Shown here: positions 38,715 to 41,674 of the stretch, one piece after another | Layout of the letters: each line of letters opens with the position of its first letter | How positions within the stretch are numbered: the first letter of the stretch is position 1 | DNA from: Actinobacteria bacterium OK074 | GTDB taxonomy: Bacteria > Actinomycetota > Actinomycetes > Streptomycetales > Streptomycetaceae | Assembly (NCBI GenBank): GCA_001298575.1 | Contig: LJCV01000314.1 | Coordinates: 1-41,674, forward strand | Length of the DNA stretch: 41,674 nucleotides | Direction: 5' to 3' | Notes under the pieces: generated by a model | What the model was told of the DNA's origin: nothing | What the model saw: only the letters and a program-made list of their open reading frames with translations | The model's database searches: none | Position numbers and translations under genes: made by a program

Positions 38715-39507
38715 CCTGAACGGTGCTCTGCGGGTGGCCGTGGAGCTGGCCGAGTGGGCGGCGGAGACGATCCGCAACGGAAACGCGGGCGCGGCGGGGC
38801 CGGTTCGCGAGAAGGCGAGCCCCGCGGACATCGTCACGGACACCGACGAGGAGGTCGAGGCGCACGTACGGGCGGTGCTGCGCCGGGAGTTCCCCGAGCA
38901 CGGCATCGACGGCGAGGAGTACGGCGTCGAGGAAGGTGCCTCGGGGGCCCCGCACTGGTTGATCGACCCGGTGGACGGAACGACCAACTACGCGCACGGA
39001 CTTGGCTGGTGCTCCTTCTCGCTGGGCCTCGCGGAACCGGACGGCACCCCGCTGGTGGGCGTGGTGGCGGACCCCTGGCGCCGCGAACTCTTCACGGCGG
39101 CACGGGGGATGGGGGCGCACCTGAACGGCGTCCCCATCCGCGCCGCGGCCCACGCCACCCTGACGGGGCACGTCTTCATGACGGAGTGGGCGGCACACGC
39201 ACACTGGCCCGGCATGGACAGTCTGCTGTCGGAGCTGGCCGACCGCCACTGCACGGTACGCGTGATGGGCTCAACGGCCCTGTCCCTGGCCCAGGTTGCC
39301 GCGGGCCGCGCCTCGGCGGCGGGCATCGGCGAGTTCCACCCGGTGGACGGCCTGCCGGCGCTGCTGATCGCGGTGGAGGCGGGCGCGGTGGCGCTGCCCG
39401 AACTCCCGCGGTACGACGAGCCGTTGCTGCTCGCCGTGCCCGGAGTGGCGGCGGAGGCGGCGGAGTTGTGGCGTACGACGGTGGGGTCGGCGGTGCCGCC
39501 GTCGTAG
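38701..39507 (+). CDS. Inositol monophosphatase family protein
   Basis: A 268-residue magnesium-dependent sugar-alcohol phosphatase. Glu72/Glu73 (GIDGEEYG), Asp89 and Asp92 in WLIDPVDGTTNYAHG form the metal site. The usual second motif WDxAAG is replaced by Phe212-His213-Pro-Val-Asp-Gly (EFHPVDGLPALLIAVEAG), so the aspartate that contacts substrate and metal in inositol monophosphatase is a histidine. The GTG start lies 14 bases inside the preceding gene. It would remove phosphate from the product of the upstream phosphodiesterase, for example inositol phosphate or glycerol phosphate. It ends the operon and converges on the protease gene. Confidence 0.92.
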   Translation: MTEYDLNGALRVAVELAEWAAETIRNGNAGAAGPVREKASPADIVTDTDEEVEAHVRAVLRREFPEHGIDGEEYGVEEGASGAPHWLIDPVDGTTNYAHGLGWCSFSLGLAEPDGTPLVGVVADPWRRELFTAARGMGAHLNGVPIRAAAHATLTGHVFMTEWAAHAHWPGMDSLLSELADRHCTVRVMGSTALSLAQVAAGRASAAGIGEFHPVDGLPALLIAVEAGAVALPELPRYDEPLLLAVPGVAAEAAELWRTTVGSAVPPS

Positions 39508-39538
39508 GGGCTGGAAGGGCCGGAGGAGCCGGAAGGAC

Positions 39539-40198
39539 TCACGCCCCGGTGACCCGCCGGATCCAGGCGCGGTGCGAGGCGACGCTGCTGTGCTCGTCCG
39601 GACCGAAGAGGACACCGACCTCGCGGCCCTTGTAGAAGGCGGGACCGCCCGAATCGCCGGGCTCGTCACCGCCGTTGAGCTTCTTGGACCAGATGGCACG
39701 CCCGATGATGTCGTCGTGCTTGATGGCGGTCACCCGGTTGGTGGCCTTGCGGAGGTTCTTCGGCTTCGGGCCGGTGGAGCCGTACCCGTAGATGTCGATG
39801 ACGGCACCCTTGGGCGGATCGGCGTCGGCGAGCTTGACGTGCGGAGCGTGAACGGGCTTGGCGAGCTTGAACAGAGCCACGTCGTCGACCCCGTCCGTGT
39901 TGAGGTGCCGGATCTTCGTCACGTCGACCTTGACACCGTGCCCGTAGCGGACGGAGCCGATGCGCACCGACATCTTGCCGGGGTCGTCGAGGTAGCAGTG
40001 GTAGGCGGTGAGCACCCACCGGTCGTTGAGCATGGTGCCCGTGCACGCGAACTGCCCGTCGCCGTAGACCTGTACGGCCCAGGGCGCGGACCTGACGGCC
40101 GTACCGCCGCTGATCGCGTGCGCGGCGTCGATCGGCAACGCGGCCGCGGCGATGAGCCCGACACCGGCGGCGACGGCGAGGCGTTGGTGGTGGCGCAT
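39539..40198 (-). CDS. Secreted trypsin-like serine protease (S1)
   Basis: A 219-residue chymotrypsin-fold protease. A signal peptide ends at ALPIDAAHA (cleavage after residue 28), and the mature chain would start directly with ISGGTAV, the equivalent of the IVGG N-terminus that activates trypsins. The triad is His67 (LTAYHC), Asp106 (GVDDVALFKL) and Ser183 (GDSGGPAF), and Cys52-Cys68 should form the histidine-loop disulfide. GGGAG lies before the ATG. The lack of a propeptide between signal and ISGG suggests activation by signal removal alone. Confidence 0.93.
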   Translation of the reverse strand: MRHHQRLAVAAGVGLIAAAALPIDAAHAISGGTAVRSAPWAVQVYGDGQFACTGTMLNDRWVLTAYHCYLDDPGKMSVRIGSVRYGHGVKVDVTKIRHLNTDGVDDVALFKLAKPVHAPHVKLADADPPKGAVIDIYGYGSTGPKPKNLRKATNRVTAIKHDDIIGRAIWSKKLNGGDEPGDSGGPAFYKGREVGVLFGPDEHSSVASHRAWIRRVTGA

Positions 40199-40372
40199 GG
40201 GTGCTCCCGGAGTTCTGCGATGGTGGGTCGGGTTGGGCGGCCGGGGACGGCGCCACAGTGACCCACAGCGGCGCCGCCCCCGACCTGCCCCAACTCTCGC
40301 GGAGCGGAGGGGGCGGCGACCTCGGCCACTTGGCCGGAGAAGGCGGCGAAGGGCGGGGCAGGTATGGCCAAA

Positions 40373-40399
40373 CGGACGACCCGGACGACCCGGACGACC
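40373..40399. repeat. 9-bp tandem repeat upstream of the trypsin-like gene
   Basis: Three exact CGGACGACC units lie 175-200 bp before the protease start, in the gap (40199-40429) between it and the ArsR-like gene. No other feature is evident there. Confidence 0.8.
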
Positions 40400-40429
40400 C
40401 GCATGGGCAGGATCGGGACAGGGTGAAGA

Positions 40430-41452
40430 TCATCGGCGGGATCCGAGGCTGACGCCGGACTCCCCGCTCAGCAGGGCGTGCCCCAGCGGGGTGGTGACGT
40501 GCAGGACGGCGGAGCCCATGCGGCGGGTGATGAGCAGCCCGGCGTCGCGCAGGACGGTCGCGTGGTGGCTGGCGGTGGCGGGGGAGACGCCGGCGGCGCG
40601 GGCGAGCCCGGTGGTCGTACGGCCGTCGACGGCGCCGGAGAGGACGGCGGCCCGGGTACGCCCGAGCAGCGACTCCAGCGACGGGTTGGGCCCACGGCAG
40701 TCACGGCCGAGGACGTGTTGCGCCGGGGCGAGGGCGACGGTGTCGTGGGCCAGCGGGTAGACGACGACGGGCGGCAGCGTCGGGTCTCTGAGCACGGTGG
40801 GCGCGCCCCAACAGAAACAGGACGGGAGCAGGAGAACCCCACGCCCGTCGAGATACAGATCGCGTTCACCGAGCGGCCCGTGCACACTGAGCACCGGCGG
40901 CTCCCAGACCAGCCGGGGATGCAGGCTCTTCAACAGCAAGGAGACCCCGCCGGCGGCCAACTTCCGCGCGAGAAAGGTCCGTTCGGCCTCGAACCGGCTG
41001 CGGATACGCGGCCAGTACGGCTCCACGGCCGTACGGAAGTAGTCCCGTACGCCGTCGGAGAGTCCTTGGACGGCGTCCCGCTCCCCGTCCGCCAACGGCC
41101 GCACCCACGACGGCAACCGCCGCCCACCACGGGCGAGTTCGGTGAGATCCTGCCGCAACCGCCGCCGCGGCGTGGCGAGTAGCGCGGCGATACCGGACTC
41201 CAGCCCGCCCTCACCGGCGGCGGGCGTGAGGAAGTCCGGCGAGTACCCGGTGGGCGGCGCCAGCCACAACACCCGCCGCGCACGCGGCTCCAGCCCACGT
41301 AACGCGGCCCGCCGCCACCCACCGAAGACACTCCGCGCGTCCCGGGTCTGCAACATGTGCATGCTGAGCAGGGCCTCCCACATGGGATCGGGAGCCTGCG
41401 CGAGCCGGGCCCGGCCGAGGTCGTCGGGGGTGAAGTGCATGCGTAAGGGCAT
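40430..41452 (-). CDS. ArsR-like transcriptional regulator with large N-terminal domain
   Basis: A 340-residue protein. The C-terminal part (about residues 265-330) is an ArsR-type winged helix: RTRAAVLSGAVDGRTTTGLARAAGVSPATASHHATVLRDAGLLITRRMGSAVLHVTTPLGHALL, with SPATASHHATVLRDAGLL as recognition region. The N-terminal 250 residues (MPLRMHFTPDDLGRARLAQAPDPMWEALLS) match the actinobacterial regulators fused to an uncharacterised domain (DUF5937-like as I recall). Metal-binding cysteines of classical ArsR are absent, so a small-molecule ligand is likely. GGAGGA at eight bases supports the start at 41452. A 28-bp dyad upstream at 41592 may be its own operator. Confidence 0.88.
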   Translation of the reverse strand: MPLRMHFTPDDLGRARLAQAPDPMWEALLSMHMLQTRDARSVFGGWRRAALRGLEPRARRVLWLAPPTGYSPDFLTPAAGEGGLESGIAALLATPRRRLRQDLTELARGGRRLPSWVRPLADGERDAVQGLSDGVRDYFRTAVEPYWPRIRSRFEAERTFLARKLAAGGVSLLLKSLHPRLVWEPPVLSVHGPLGERDLYLDGRGVLLLPSCFCWGAPTVLRDPTLPPVVVYPLAHDTVALAPAQHVLGRDCRGPNPSLESLLGRTRAAVLSGAVDGRTTTGLARAAGVSPATASHHATVLRDAGLLITRRMGSAVLHVTTPLGHALLSGESGVSLGSRR

Positions 41453-41499
41453 GGCGGGTCCTCCGGGAGGTGGTGCCGACCGGCGTCCGTCCGTCGGTC

Positions 41500-41526
41500 G
41501 TCCGCTGTCCGCTGTCCGCTGTCCGT
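41500..41526. repeat. 7-bp tandem repeat upstream of the ArsR-like gene
   Basis: Three GTCCGCT units and a partial fourth lie about 50 bp upstream of the regulator start, between it and the candidate operator. Confidence 0.8.
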
Positions 41527-41591
41527 CGTCCGGCAGGGAGAGGGGAGGGGTGGGGGGTGTTCTTCCAACGACGTTAGAAGGAGGGGGTGTT

Positions 41592-41619
41592 GTTCGACAT
41601 TGGTTCGCCGATGCCGAAC
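41592..41619. promoter_or_regulatory. 28-bp imperfect palindrome, candidate ArsR-type operator
   Basis: The arms GTTCGACATTGG and CCGATGCCGAAC match at ten of twelve positions around a short centre. It lies 140 bp upstream of the ArsR-like gene in a less GC-rich stretch. Dyads of roughly this size are typical for ArsR-family proteins. No gene is seen from here to the end of the window. Confidence 0.45.
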
Positions 41620-41674
41620 TATGCGGGAAGGGGAGGGGCGGGGTCCGGAATGCTTCGGGGGCCGTGGGGCGTGG

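Overview
This window is chromosomal DNA of a Streptomyces or a very close relative. The evidence is the very high G+C content with strong third-position GC bias, many GTG starts, GTGA/ATGA stop-start overlaps, and a gene set and order typical of the conserved Streptomyces core (pncA-pncB, clpS-DUF2017, amino-acid permease, mec-cysO-cysM, rph, rdgB, bcp, DUF3618, a GroES-like gene and a large bifunctional PBP). No tool was available, so families are called from motifs read by eye and synteny is from memory.

Layout. 1-2112: two RDD membrane proteins (the first truncated by the window edge) and a small membrane protein. 2735-5645: a secreted M6 metalloprotease and a small hypothetical protein. 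5662-8782: the NAD-salvage pair pncA/pncB, divergent from clpS and a DUF2017 gene. 8783-12859: an APC amino-acid permease behind a regulatory region with a Crp-like site, then a cysteine-synthesis module made of the JAMM protease Mec, a 31-codon Cys-ended leader peptide, the sulfur carrier CysO and O-phosphoserine sulfhydrylase CysM. 12883-15806: a membrane-anchored PemK/MazF-like protein and a metallo-beta-lactamase-fold hydrolase, with a TnpB-only IS200/IS605-type element and its probable guide RNA inserted between them. 15882-19940: an orphan PTS EIIB, rph, a lipoprotein, rdgB, a tRNA with anticodon UAG, bcp, a DUF3618 protein and a GroES-like protein. 19955-30259: a large class A PBP, a three-gene ABC-2 exporter, a DUF1707 protein, a secreted SGNH hydrolase and a DUF445 protein. 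30406-33467: small membrane proteins, a MarR regulator divergent from a duplicated tautomerase, and an alpha/beta hydrolase. 33736-39507: six tightly overlapping genes (binding lipoprotein, two permeases, ATPase, glycerophosphodiesterase-like and inositol-monophosphatase-like proteins). 39539-41452: a secreted trypsin-like protease and an ArsR-like regulator.

How the genes work together. Mec, CysO and CysM form the thiocarboxylate route to cysteine. The carrier here ends Gly-Gly-Met-Arg, so it must be trimmed before it can carry sulfur, and a probable cysteine-sensing leader peptide precedes cysO. The six-gene operon at the right reads as a self-contained import-and-hydrolysis pathway for a glycerophosphodiester, possibly glycerophosphoinositol. 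Both of its hydrolases have altered conserved motifs. This operon and the cysteine module are the two systems I would follow first.

Recurring patterns. Many gene boundaries carry long perfect hairpins. At least six genes have a -10-like hexamer 6-7 nt before the start codon, which suggests leaderless transcripts. Short degenerate tandem repeats (periods of 7, 9, 12, 15, 18 or 25 bp) cluster at gene ends, and a 49-bp dispersed repeat occurs twice.
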